The notes under the pieces are model-generated. The model was not told the DNA's origin, did no database searches, and was given only the letters and a program-made list of their open reading frames with translations. From Candidatus Hodarchaeota archaeon (GTDB lineage Archaea > Asgardarchaeota > Heimdallarchaeia > Hodarchaeales > Hodarchaeaceae): a DNA stretch of 13,781 bases. How positions within the stretch are numbered: position 1 is the stretch's first letter; each line of letters starts with the position of its first letter. Of this stretch, positions 1 through 7,167 are shown piece by piece. The position numbers were made by a program, and so were the translations under genes. The stretch is from NCBI GenBank assembly GCA_016839665.1, contig JAEOTU010000107.1, positions 1-13,781 of the forward strand. The letters run 5' to 3'.

Positions 1-109
1 AGATAAAAAGAATATTTACCTCTATCAGAAACTTAGTTATAATATTTTCAAAAAAGAATACATTAATGAAAAATTAATCCTTCTTTTTATGGAAAAAAAG
101 ATGAGTTGA
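1..109 (+). CDS. GNAT-family acetyltransferase, C-terminal end only (partial at left edge)
   Basis: The frame starting at base 2 is open from the window edge to a TGA at 107-109 and encodes 35 residues. It contains NIYLYQKLSYNIF followed by a beta-strand-like stretch ending LILLFMEKKMS. This is the usual end of GNAT acetyltransferases: motif B (N-x-x-LY-x-K-x-GY/F) plus the last strand and a final M-E-K. Members transfer an acyl group from acyl-CoA to an amine, for instance on a protein N-terminus or small molecule; the substrate cannot be told from this tail. The usual G of the LYxKxGF motif is S here. The gene lies on the same strand as the thioesterase gene, with 77 bases between them. The assignment rests on a short segment only. 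Confidence 0.68.
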   Translation, partial: DKKNIYLYQKLSYNIFKKEYINEKLILLFMEKKMS

Positions 110-186
110 AAGAATTGGTGAATTTCTTTGGGAGAATTGATAAAATACTAAGCTCTAATAAAATAATTAGATCAGGTTGACCGTTT

Positions 187-972
187 ATGGAATATAAATT
201 TGACCATGATGTGTATGTGGATCGTACAGGAGAGAATCGTTTTGAGACAGAAATTTCCAGTGACTGGAACATTGTAGCTCCGAATGGGGGATACTTGATG
301 GCAATAGCAGGTAAGGCTATTTCAAGTTTCTCTGATTACCAGATTCCTTTGTCAATGACTGCTTACTATCACAAGCCAGCATCTCCTGGTCATGCTGAAC
401 TGATTATTGATCGTGTTATAAAGAGTAAGAGGACAAATACCGCGAAGATTTCATTAATTCAGAAAAATTCAGTAGTTATTTCTTACACGGGAATGTTCAC
501 TCAAAAGGATGCCTTTAGTGGAATGACTCTGGTTCAGAAACAACCTATATTACCTGATCCGTCCGTGTGTATCGAGATCCCTGATCCCCCCCTGTCCTTT
601 TTCAAACAAGTGAGGTTGTCAGTTCCCCCTGATCAGCTGGACTGGCTGCTGGGAGTAGAAGGAAAAGAAACTGTTTTTTCGGGCTACTTCAGTTTCCAAG
701 ATAATCGTCCAATGGATGCACTGGCGGTATTACTGCTCGTGGATGCAACCCCTCCTCCTATTCTACGAAAAACAGGTCCTCTTGCATGGGTGCCAACAAT
801 TGAGCTAACAGTTCAAGTTAGAAATATCCCAACAGGTAGTTCTCTAGGGTTTCTCTCGAAAACTCGTTTTACTACCAATGGTCTCACAGAAACAGATGTT
901 GAGCTCTGGACTGAAGAAGGAAAGATTATTGCTCTCGGACGACAACTTGCTTTTATAAAGGAGAACGTTTAG
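187..972 (+). CDS. Thioesterase-like double-hotdog protein (acyl-CoA thioesterase family)
   Basis: The 261-residue protein has the layout of the TesB-like/4HBT_3 double-hotdog family, which hydrolyse acyl-CoA or related thioesters in the cytoplasm. The first hotdog is about residues 20-108, with the characteristic W-x-I-V-x-P-N-G-G-Y at 27-36, which marks the start of the buried helix. The second is about 158-258, with VPTIELTVQVRNIP and the typical ending LWTEEGKIIALGRQLAF. Length is normal for the family. The ATG at 187 is preceded by only a weak ribosome site (AGGTTGA). An A/T-rich ATAAAATA about 45 bases upstream could be a TATA element. It may share a transcript with the GNAT tail upstream. 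The family is well supported; the acyl substrate is unknown. Confidence 0.85.
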   Translation: MEYKFDHDVYVDRTGENRFETEISSDWNIVAPNGGYLMAIAGKAISSFSDYQIPLSMTAYYHKPASPGHAELIIDRVIKSKRTNTAKISLIQKNSVVISYTGMFTQKDAFSGMTLVQKQPILPDPSVCIEIPDPPLSFFKQVRLSVPPDQLDWLLGVEGKETVFSGYFSFQDNRPMDALAVLLLVDATPPPILRKTGPLAWVPTIELTVQVRNIPTGSSLGFLSKTRFTTNGLTETDVELWTEEGKIIALGRQLAFIKENV

Positions 973-1013
973 CTGTTATGAATCAGAAAAAATAAAGTGA
1001 GCTTGTATAACAG
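973..1013. repeat. Short inverted repeat just after the thioesterase stop
   Basis: CTGTTAT at 973-979 is the exact complement of ATAACAG at 1007-1013, giving a 7-base stem with a 27-base loop one base after the stop codon. The loop is long for a terminator. It may be chance in such A/T-rich DNA. Confidence 0.3.
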
Positions 1014-1029
1014 TGCAATAACCAACGAC

Positions 1030-1060
1030 TTGTTCCTAAAATAATTTGATATAGGAACAA
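1030..1060. terminator. Perfect 9-base hairpin, possible bidirectional terminator
   Basis: TTGTTCCTA at 1030-1038 pairs exactly with TAGGAACAA at 1052-1060 across a 13-base A/T-rich loop. It lies about 60 bases past the thioesterase stop, in the gap between two convergent genes, where a shared transcription end would be expected. No clean U-run follows the stem, so it could equally be a processing site or a protein-binding site. Confidence 0.4.
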
Positions 1061-1326
1061 ATTATCAGTTATTCAAATTTTAAAATCTATACAAAACCAA
1101 CTAATTTTTAAAGAAAAATGTAATTTAGAAAAAAAGGGATGGCACTTTTTGAAAGAATAAACAGATGTTGTTTTTTCCTCAAAATATTTTTCTTATATAC
1201 AGTTAAACATGCCCCGTTAACAAAATTCTGATTTAATTTTACCATGTAAAGTTAATTTCATCATCTTAGAAGTAGATACTGTTTCAGTCAGTTTAAAAAC
1301 TCCCTCTTAGGCGATTTTACATGGTT

Positions 1327-2364
1327 TTATCTGAATGCTTGAATAATAACCTCACCTCTATCCCAAACATCATGTTCAACTTTCTGAAATCCTCCCTTGA
1401 GAAGGAATTGTTTTACATTTTCTATTGTTAATGGTTGTCGTTTAACACTAGAAACTTCTAATGAGTAACAAAATCTATTCATCGCCTTATATAATGATTC
1501 TTGACGATTTGGGTAATGTAAGCAGTCACTATCATCATCAATATTTGTAATTATGACTAAACGGCCACTGTTGGTCAAAGATCTTCTTAATTTCTTGAAG
1601 AAATCGTCCCTATGAATGCCAGCGTCGCATTGTAATATTAAATCAAATCCTTTAGGTAGTTCATCTTTAAAAAAATCAAGAATCTCATAACTAATTCGAG
1701 TGTTTACTGGTGTTTTTGCTGCAATTTCTCTACCATAGGTACATACGTTTTCAATGTCAAGTACAACTGCTTTCATTTGTGAATGACGTTTTAATAACTC
1801 CAATGAAATAACTCCTGATCCCCCTCCTATATCCATCATTCTGTCTACTCCTGATACATCAAAAATCCGTGCAAACTTCTTTGCAAATGAAAGATGATAT
1901 TCATACAACCCGTACGTAAATTTTTTAGCATACTCAGGATTATTCTTCAGCTGATCAAACCAATCTGGAGGTTTGATTGACTGCTTATTCCAGAGATTGT
2001 CAGAAAGTGATATGTTGTTCGTTAAATTATTTAATAGTGGATAATGGTCTTGAGTTACCTCTGCAAGGAAAGCCCAAGTCTCTACACTGTATCCCTCTAG
2101 AATAGCTTTCTGAGCTATGGTTGATACCTTGTACATTTCATTTTTCTTTTCTAGAAGCCCTAGTTTTGTTAATAATTCAAGTAATGATCGACTTCGATGA
2201 ATGGGAATATTGGAAATCTCTGCAATTTTATCTGCATTATGGGGTTTACTTGACAATTGCCAGAAAATTCCAAGCTCTAGAGCTGTACCTAAGGCCATAG
2301 AGGGGATATACATCTTAAGGAATTGAACAATATCTTGAGTATTAATTAATTTCAATTTAAACAC
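1327..2364 (-). CDS. SAM-dependent O-methyltransferase-type protein with winged-helix dimerisation domain
   Basis: The 345-residue protein has the two-part layout of the PF00891-type methyltransferases (hydroxyindole/caffeate O-methyltransferase-like). The N-terminal winged-helix dimerisation domain spans about residues 12-85 (ALELGIFWQL, then IPIHRSRSLLELLTKLGLLEKK). The Rossmann domain starts near 160, with the SAM-binding loop MDIGGGSG at 177-184 and the ribose-contacting acidic residue at D203 (VLDIENV). H251 in the segment AGIHRDDFFKKLR lies where plant and bacterial members have the catalytic base region. The start is GTG at 2364; the sequence TAAG before it is a poor ribosome site. Members methylate small-molecule hydroxyls or, in some microbial cases, other atoms. 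It stands alone on its strand, convergent with the thioesterase gene. The substrate is unknown. Confidence 0.87.
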   Translation of the reverse strand: MFKLKLINTQDIVQFLKMYIPSMALGTALELGIFWQLSSKPHNADKIAEISNIPIHRSRSLLELLTKLGLLEKKNEMYKVSTIAQKAILEGYSVETWAFLAEVTQDHYPLLNNLTNNISLSDNLWNKQSIKPPDWFDQLKNNPEYAKKFTYGLYEYHLSFAKKFARIFDVSGVDRMMDIGGGSGVISLELLKRHSQMKAVVLDIENVCTYGREIAAKTPVNTRISYEILDFFKDELPKGFDLILQCDAGIHRDDFFKKLRRSLTNSGRLVIITNIDDDSDCLHYPNRQESLYKAMNRFCYSLEVSSVKRQPLTIENVKQFLLKGGFQKVEHDVWDRGEVIIQAFR

Positions 2365-2426
2365 CTTACTCTGTTAAATTTAATCAAATTCTATTACACG
2401 GAATTAATTGTTTGTTGCTTTAATTG

Positions 2427-2445
2427 CAATATGAAAATCATATTG
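2427..2445. promoter_or_regulatory. Short inverted repeat upstream of the methyltransferase gene
   Basis: CAATAT at 2427-2432 is the complement of ATATTG at 2440-2445, with a 7-base spacer. It lies about 65-80 bases upstream of the GTG start of the methyltransferase gene, between it and the DUF4386 remnant. It has operator-like geometry, but the arms are short and A/T-rich, so chance is likely. Confidence 0.2.
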
Positions 2446-2486
2446 ATCTAATTCAAGTGTTGTTGTAATACTTAATTCGGCATCTC

Positions 2487-2606
2487 TTGAAGAGAGAGAT
2501 GAAAAGGCATAATGAAGGATTAGCTATTGCGGCTGTTGGTTTCAGGATAATTGAGGGCGTAATCTTTATAGTTGGTGCAATTATGACACTATTACTATTG
2601 ATATGT
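2487..2606 (+). pseudogene. Remnant of a DUF4386 family membrane protein
   Basis: The frame encodes KRHNEGLAIAAVGFRIIEG followed by a hydrophobic stretch (VIFIVGAIMTLLLL). From memory this closely matches the conserved core of DUF4386 proteins, polytopic membrane proteins of about 220-240 residues with the motif K/R-HNEGLAL-x-x-VGFRI-x-E-x-x-x-F. Only about 36 residues are recognisable. An in-frame TAA lies at 2466-2468. Beyond about 2606 the frame is simply the antisense of the methyltransferase gene ending at 2640, so both ends of the original gene are missing. The TTG at 2487 and ATG at 2499 are available starts, but a working protein is very unlikely. DUF4386 proteins have no settled function. 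Confidence 0.6.
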
Positions 2607-2639
2607 AAGTCAAAAATTTGTACTGACATCATTCTTTTA

Positions 2640-3128
2640 TCAATAGATTTTAGGGATCCACTTTTTTACTTTCTTTTTATATTCCAAAAACTCCTGTCCA
2701 AGTTTTTCTTCAAGTTTCTGCTCTTCAAAGTTCACCATATTGTTGTAAAGAAGGAGAGTAATAGTAAATGGAATTAATGCAAGTAACGACATAGACAATA
2801 ATATGAAGCTAAAATTGAGGATTAATCCAGCCAAATACATGGGATTTCTTGTGAAAGCATAAACCCCAGTATCTATTAATTTTTGGCTATTATTATACAC
2901 TGTATGTTGGGTTAGTTTAAGTATATATATTGAAAGACCTGCGAAACTAATGAACAAAATTAATCGAATTATTGGATGAATAAACTCTGTAAAGTTTTTT
3001 GACACCCGAAAAACGAAAATATCTAACAAAATAGTTGTAATATTCAGAATTAAAGATAATGAGATCCTCATATGAGTTTGTGGATGTGCTTCTGCAAGTC
3101 CTCCTTGGTGTTTTTGTTGAGAATTCAT
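2640..3128 (-). CDS. Isoprenylcysteine carboxyl methyltransferase-like membrane protein (ICMT/PEMT fold)
   Basis: The 162-residue protein has about four hydrophobic segments (roughly residues 21-40, 52-72, 98-118 and, less clearly, 117-130). Its C-terminal half is the family signature: L-I-D-T-GVYAFTRNPMY at 84-98, then EE at 135-136, an amphipathic helix and K-K-W-I-P near the end. In this superfamily (ICMT, phosphatidylethanolamine methyltransferase and many prokaryotic relatives) these residues form the SAM-binding pocket at the membrane face. LAEAHPQTH at 11-19 resembles the short lead-in seen before the first helix in related proteins. ATG at 3128 is the first start and is preceded by a purine-rich GGGAAAAAAGG. 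Substrates in prokaryotes are mostly unknown and need not be a prenylated protein. It is divergent from the amide-hydrolase gene. Confidence 0.82.
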   Translation of the reverse strand: MNSQQKHQGGLAEAHPQTHMRISLSLILNITTILLDIFVFRVSKNFTEFIHPIIRLILFISFAGLSIYILKLTQHTVYNNSQKLIDTGVYAFTRNPMYLAGLILNFSFILLSMSLLALIPFTITLLLYNNMVNFEEQKLEEKLGQEFLEYKKKVKKWIPKIY

Positions 3129-3257
3129 CCTTTTTTCCCAAATTTGATGATGTCATTTACCTAGGTAAGATAGAGAATTTAAAAAAATCATTGAAAATTG
3201 ACTTCAATTTAAGCTGTACTTCCAAACTAGTTCTTGAATAATGCCCGAATCGTTAAG

Positions 3258-3267
3258 TATTTTTATA
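3258..3267 (+). promoter_or_regulatory. Putative TATA box for the amide-hydrolase fusion gene
   Basis: TATTTTTATA lies 46-55 bases upstream of the TTG start. An archaeal start about 25 bases downstream of the box would leave a leader of about 20-25 bases. This is inferred from position and A/T content only. Confidence 0.3.
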
Positions 3268-3312
3268 ATCACGCTTTTTCTATTTTAGACAACCTTGTCT
3301 TGATGTGAGATC

Positions 3313-4905
3313 TTGAAAATTAGAAAAAGCCTTGGAATAGTATTCCTATCTATCTGTTTTTTGCCATTAGTAGATACCGTATCAGCGTGCACCATTTTCA
3401 CTGTAACAGATGGTCAATCAACCTTTTTTTGTGCGAATGAGGATAATAGTGAAGCATTTCAATGGAGAATATGGTTTAGTCCTGCAACAAAAAGCAAATA
3501 CGGGAGAGTATTTCTTGGGTTCAGAATAGTGAACAATTTAGATGTGCCAATGGCGGGTGTAAACGATCAAGGATTAGCTATAGATTTAAACGCGGTTTCT
3601 TATACCCCAATTACTAAAAATCCTGACCGAGAGGATTATTATGGAGCTATCTTCACGAAATGGTTGGCAGATTGTGCTTCAGTAGACGAAGTCAGAGAAC
3701 AATTAATGTTATACAATTTAATTGATCTAGAACAAAACTCTGACCAAATTCATGTTGCTGATAAAACGGGTAATGCAATGGTGATTGCGGTAGATTCTGA
3801 TGGAGAATTGAATACCACTGATATCGTAGGAGATTATTTAATTTCAACTAATTTTAATCTTAATAATAAAGAACTGTTGGATTGGGAACTAAATCACAGT
3901 GGGAGGTATAATAGAACAGCAACTGGCCTTGAAACAATGCTTCAATATAACAATCTAAGTGTGGATGGCTGTCGAGATATTTTAGAAAAAACAGCTTTAA
4001 ATCCAAATTTAGGCTATGGTTTTGTAGCTGATCAAGAGAATGGATTGATTTTCCTTTATTCTCATGATGACTTTGAGCGTACTGCAGTATTAGATATTCA
4101 TGAAGAATTGGCTAAAGGGGCTCATTCATATGCCATTGAAACCCTTGTTACCCAACAAACTGGAGTTATCAAACACTATATCTGTAACAGTATAATCTTG
4201 TCAATATTGATTATTTTTACTGTGATTGGTTTATCTTGTGGAATTTGTTTCTTTAAGGTGAGGCCTTTATTACACTCAGTACCAGTTAAAGAGGAAACAC
4301 ATACTGATTTAAAGTCGTTCATTACTACCAGACTGAAAACATTGCAACCAAAAGCCCGATTTCTTATCGCTTGTATCTTATCTGTAGTCTCATTCTTGTT
4401 TTTGAAAACTTTCATTAGAATTGGGCCTATCTATGTAACTTTTGACTGGACTAATATAGCATTCTTCTATTTTACCATTTTACCTGTAATAGTAATTGGT
4501 GCAAATTTTCGACCATCAGTAGCGTTTATTTTAACCAGCTCAGGAATCATTATCGATGAATTAGCCTTTTGTTTCTTACACGGCTATGGAGGAGAACTAT
4601 GGATTCAGCTCATCATATCGCTAAGTTCTCTAGTTGGTACAGCCGTAATAATCTCTTTAATACGGGAAAAGAATACGTTCCTGGCTTTTTTCTCTGGATT
4701 TCTTTGGTATATTATTGGATTTTACATTCCAGCGTATTTTTATTATTGTGAACTGTTTTGCTATGGTGCTTTCGGGTTATTTTTTTATATAATTGCTCAT
4801 GCTCTAGTTTATATTGTATTCATTCCAGCAGTTCTTCTTTTCAATAAAGCTTTCCAACATCTTTCACACAAACAAGATCTAGAATCCGTATTATTTCTCG
4901 ATTAA
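3313..4905 (+). CDS. Linear amide C-N hydrolase (choloylglycine/penicillin acylase-like Ntn hydrolase) fused to a multi-pass membrane domain
   Basis: The protein has 530 residues. Residues 4-25 look like a signal peptide ending V-S-A, directly followed by C26 in CTIFTVTDG; cleavage there would expose C26 as the N-terminal nucleophile of an Ntn hydrolase. Family landmarks follow in order: FFCANEDNSE (38-47), AGVNDQGLAIDLNAV (81-95), ISTNFNL (177-183) and SGRYNR (196-201). These match the fold shared by penicillin V acylase, bile-salt hydrolase and acyl-CoA:6-APA acyltransferase relatives, which cut linear amides such as N-acyl amino acids. From about 290 there are roughly seven hydrophobic segments (293-315, 347-368, 377-398, 401-422, 429-450, 455-478, 484-511). 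Ordinary members end near 280-340 residues and have no such tail. The start is TTG at 3313. The 3' end is convergent with the winged-helix gene, 23 bases away. The substrate is unknown. Confidence 0.8.
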   Translation: MKIRKSLGIVFLSICFLPLVDTVSACTIFTVTDGQSTFFCANEDNSEAFQWRIWFSPATKSKYGRVFLGFRIVNNLDVPMAGVNDQGLAIDLNAVSYTPITKNPDREDYYGAIFTKWLADCASVDEVREQLMLYNLIDLEQNSDQIHVADKTGNAMVIAVDSDGELNTTDIVGDYLISTNFNLNNKELLDWELNHSGRYNRTATGLETMLQYNNLSVDGCRDILEKTALNPNLGYGFVADQENGLIFLYSHDDFERTAVLDIHEELAKGAHSYAIETLVTQQTGVIKHYICNSIILSILIIFTVIGLSCGICFFKVRPLLHSVPVKEETHTDLKSFITTRLKTLQPKARFLIACILSVVSFLFLKTFIRIGPIYVTFDWTNIAFFYFTILPVIVIGANFRPSVAFILTSSGIIIDELAFCFLHGYGGELWIQLIISLSSLVGTAVIISLIREKNTFLAFFSGFLWYIIGFYIPAYFYYCELFCYGAFGLFFYIIAHALVYIVFIPAVLLFNKAFQHLSHKQDLESVLFLD

Positions 4906-4928
4906 CCTGTAAAAGAGATAGAATCGCT

Positions 4929-5627
4929 TTAACCATTTTTGTTCTTTGATTCCTTCACATTCAGGAGACTTTGCATCTGATTAAGTAAATCTGGTTGTTG
5001 TAAAAGAACCTTAAGGACACTTATTGCATCAGTCAGGGAATTTAATTGAGCAATGTCAATTTGGCTAAGAGAGTCAGCAAATTTTGAATTTTTTCCTGCT
5101 TTTGTAATTATTTCCTGTTTCGTTTGGTATTGTAAGCTGAAAAATTGCTTGAAAAGTGAATTAAAGGCGTCTTCATCGGGTTGTGAGGTATGTAACAACT
5201 CACTTAACACAGTTCGAAGTGCCTGAGAGTATTTTTCACTATTCTCTGATTCCCACTTTTCTAACTCTTCGTCTTCTAATTCAGGGAAAAAAATTTTGGC
5301 TGTTCTGCAATATACCTTCTCACAAGAACGACTCCCTATTTTCTCACGATAACCAGCAGCAGCTACTAATCCTGCTTTTTCTAGTTTTTCTAAATGACGA
5401 TAGGTAGTTTTTAATGTATAATCATATTCCCCTGTTTTTTGATCCTGATAGAGATTGTGAATATCCTTTACACTCATTAAATCATTTTGTAGGGCACTAA
5501 TAATAAGATAATGTTCTTTTATTAAATCGAATTCTTCTTTTGAAACTATCTTCACATTGTCGGTTTCATACGTAATGAAAAAACAATAGTCTGTTGAATC
5601 TTTGTCTTTTTTATTTTTATTCTTCAT
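4929..5627 (-). CDS. Winged-helix DNA-binding regulator (ArsR-like fold) with helical C-terminal domain
   Basis: The frame is open from an upstream ATG at 5699 (256 residues). I place the start at ATG 5627 (232 residues) because the first 24 codons lie inside the 132-base repeat. ATG 5663 is a third choice, and none has a good ribosome site. Numbered from the long start, residues 60-136 form a winged helix: LIISALQNDLMSVKDIHNLY, then recognition-helix-like TLKTTYRHLEKLEKAGLV (95-112), then a basic wing (GYREKIGSRSCEKVYCRTAKI). The part before it (31-58) is charged. Residues 140-250 are predicted helical and probably serve dimerisation or sensing. No metal-binding motif is evident; two cysteines (126, 131) sit in the wing. 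It likely controls itself or neighbours; no target can be named. Confidence 0.72.
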   Translation of the reverse strand: MKNKNKKDKDSTDYCFFITYETDNVKIVSKEEFDLIKEHYLIISALQNDLMSVKDIHNLYQDQKTGEYDYTLKTTYRHLEKLEKAGLVAAAGYREKIGSRSCEKVYCRTAKIFFPELEDEELEKWESENSEKYSQALRTVLSELLHTSQPDEDAFNSLFKQFFSLQYQTKQEIITKAGKNSKFADSLSQIDIAQLNSLTDAISVLKVLLQQPDLLNQMQSLLNVKESKNKNG

Positions 5628-5633
5628 TATATG

Positions 5634-5765
5634 ACACTCGGGGAAAAAAATAGAAAATTTCATCAGAAATTGTAGAATTATCGTCAACTTTGATTGCAAA
5701 TTCGATATAGATAAAGTTTCGCCATAAAGGTAAATTAAATAAATGTGATTACAATTATTGACAGT
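5634..5765. repeat. 132-base direct repeat, copy 1
   Basis: Bases 5634-5765 match 7884-8015 in the same orientation, with seven substitutions and no gap by my count (125 of 132 identical). The match begins at ACACTCGG and ends at ATTGACAGT. It covers the immediate upstream region of the winged-helix gene and the last codons of a small - frame (5755-5976). No terminal inverted repeats and no obvious target duplication flank it. Confidence 0.93.
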
Positions 5766-5976
5766 CGGTTATTTTCCTGTCAACTCTCTCCCTTTGGGGA
5801 ACCGTAATATTCACATCCTCAAATATTTCTTTTGGAATGGATGCCAATTCTCTGTCTAAGTGATTGATTAAAGCCTGTTCTATCTTCTGGCGATGTGGAA
5901 TCAAATCTGTAATCTTACAATTGAAAAGAGATTCCAGTCTTGAATTGTCACTAGTATAGACCAAATTAAATTCCAT
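5755..5976 (-). CDS. Hypothetical 73-residue protein, possibly truncated
   Basis: The frame starts with ATG at 5976 and ends with TAA inside the end of repeat copy 1, so its last codons (D-C-Q) may have been supplied by the repeat, which would make this a truncated gene. The protein is soluble and mixed-charge, with a helical middle (RQKIEQALINHLDRELASI) and no recognised motif, cysteine pattern or membrane segment. The sequence before the ATG (AGGTTAAC) is only a weak ribosome site. It lies among other broken frames between the two repeat copies. I do not recognise it; it could be a remnant or not a gene. Confidence 0.35.
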   Translation of the reverse strand: MEFNLVYTSDNSRLESLFNCKITDLIPHRQKIEQALINHLDRELASIPKEIFEDVNITVPQRERVDRKITDCQ

Positions 5977-5984
5977 TCTGTTAA

Positions 5985-6116
5985 CCTAAAGAAGAGGATT
6001 TCCATAACCCACTCGAACAAGAACAACGCTGGCCAGAAGCACGAAGATTAGCAATTTTATTAGCAAGTACTTTTACTAATTCAAATTATTCCCCAAAACC
6101 CAGGGTTTGTCAATAA
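5985..6116 (+). pseudogene. Start-less coding-like fragment
   Basis: The + frame is open from just after TAA 5982-5984 to TAA 6114-6116 and has no ATG, GTG or TTG start. It reads NPLEQEQRWPEARRLAILLA followed by a serine- and proline-containing tail. The composition (alternating charged and small residues, with GC locally higher than the surroundings) looks like genuine coding sequence rather than random A/T-rich translation. I do not recognise the parent protein. It is antisense to nothing else credible and is best read as a decayed gene piece. Confidence 0.3.
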
Positions 6117-6210
6117 ATACTCACACCATTCCTGATTCTTTGTCAAATTATCACCCTATTCGTATATTATTCGCATGTTCCTTCTTGTTATTCAAATTCC
6201 TTTATCCTTA

Positions 6211-6801
6211 TTACTGTTTTAGAACTTCCAACTTCTTGAAATGGATTATTACTCTCCTTGGTAGTCGATTAGGTATTTCAGTGTTCTGATCAGTGTCAGA
6301 CAAAAAAAACTTTACTTTTTCCGAATTAAATGTTAGCGTTAATGGCTTTTTTACATGAATTGAGAAGTAAAAGGGTTTAATGCAATCGTACTGTCTTAAA
6401 TCTGTGTTGAAAATGTGTTCGTAGTTGGCAACATTCAACGGAACGGTTAATTCCTGGGAATTTAATTGGAAACTAATGGTTGGAGTATATTTCAATATAT
6501 AACTTGGAACTCTTATCGAGATTGTAAAAATGGCTTTTTTAGACTTTTTGAATTTGAGATAGTCCTGTAAATCGCTATATAAAATTAGAGTAACAAATAT
6601 AATTGCTCCTAACCCAAATAAAAGGTTGATATAGAAATCAACCCTGAATATATCTGGTCTTACGACACTGCTTATCAATATTAGTAAAGTGACACTAAAT
6701 CCAGCCAATAATATAAAAGCTTCAGTATAAAAAATGGTTACTTTGGTTCCAATTTGGATAATTTCTACTTGGTCATCATCATATAGAGTAGTTATGACCA
6801 T
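6211..6801 (-). CDS. Hypothetical membrane protein with two N-terminal transmembrane segments
   Basis: The 196-residue protein starts at ATG 6801. Residues 1-22 are acidic and polar. Two hydrophobic helices lie at about 25-48 and 56-77, followed by a basic stretch (KFKKSKK, 83-89) and a C-terminal domain of about 105 residues rich in beta-strand-forming residues. By the positive-inside rule the C-terminal domain is probably cytoplasmic. The layout recalls small membrane proteins with a soluble beta domain (PH-like bPH or YdbT type), but no defining motif is visible, so this is only a suggestion. TTTAAAAATTT 15-25 bases upstream could be a TATA element for a nearly leaderless transcript. It is the most intact frame between the two repeat copies. 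Confidence 0.55.
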   Translation of the reverse strand: MVITTLYDDDQVEIIQIGTKVTIFYTEAFILLAGFSVTLLILISSVVRPDIFRVDFYINLLFGLGAIIFVTLILYSDLQDYLKFKKSKKAIFTISIRVPSYILKYTPTISFQLNSQELTVPLNVANYEHIFNTDLRQYDCIKPFYFSIHVKKPLTLTFNSEKVKFFLSDTDQNTEIPNRLPRRVIIHFKKLEVLKQ

Positions 6802-7167
6802 GAATAAAACCTTTAGAAATTTTTAAAGATTCCATTTAGCTCGTTATTCTTCTAAGAGGTTTTTTATTTAAATTTCATTTAAGAGGCAGCTCCTATTATT
6901 TATTAACCTATTGAAGTCAGAAGTTAAAAAGGAATGAGTAGATCCTGTTTTCCTGTTATTTTTCCTAAGTCTGAAATCCTTTTGATTAATTTCAAAAGAT
7001 AGATCCTCGATTTCCGCATTCTTTCGCGGGGATCGAACAGTCGGAAGTCCAAATAATCTGATTCATTCTACTCTCAAATTATAATTCTCGATTTTATATA
7101 ATCCTTATTTTGATCGAACAAACTGTGATACATTCCAGTCTGAAAATAGCTATGAATTCCAAGTTAA
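6802..7167. other. 366-base gap without an intact gene
   Basis: No complete gene was found. On the - strand a frame is open from TGA 7063-7065 to TAA 6868-6870 (about 64 codons, no start). Its first third reads LFGLPTVRSPRKNAEIEDLS, in a locally GC-richer patch near 7010-7050, and could be a worn coding remnant. The remainder is A/T-rich. A GTTCGATC string on the - strand near 7031-7038 looks like a tRNA T-loop but does not fold (see rejected list). Confidence 0.4.

Larger units (their letters stand above)
973..1326. other. 354-base intergenic gap between convergent genes, no gene seen
   Basis: This gap separates the 3' ends of the thioesterase gene (+) and the methyltransferase gene (-). 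It is very A/T-rich, and no open frame with coding character was found on either strand. It holds two inverted repeats (973-1013 and 1030-1060), listed separately, which may help end transcription, and several T- or A-runs. Nothing in it resembles an RNA gene. Confidence 0.6.

Noticed and set aside
87..272. A 61-codon - strand frame over the start of the thioesterase gene.
   Set aside because: It is antisense to the end of the GNAT fragment and to well-supported thioesterase coding sequence, and has no recognisable motif.
2607..2777. The continuation of the DUF4386-like frame beyond 2606.
   Set aside because: From 2640 on it is the antisense of the isoprenylcysteine-methyltransferase-like gene and no longer resembles DUF4386.
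5634..5765. The 132-base repeat as a CRISPR array or classical MITE.
   Set aside because: There are only two copies 2.25 kb apart, with no spacer pattern, no terminal inverted repeats and no visible target duplication.
7026..7038. On the - strand the sequence GTTCGATCCCCGC resembles a tRNA T-loop and 3' stem.
   Set aside because: The bases before the loop cannot pair with CCCGC, and no acceptor stem, anticodon arm or CCA end can be built around it.
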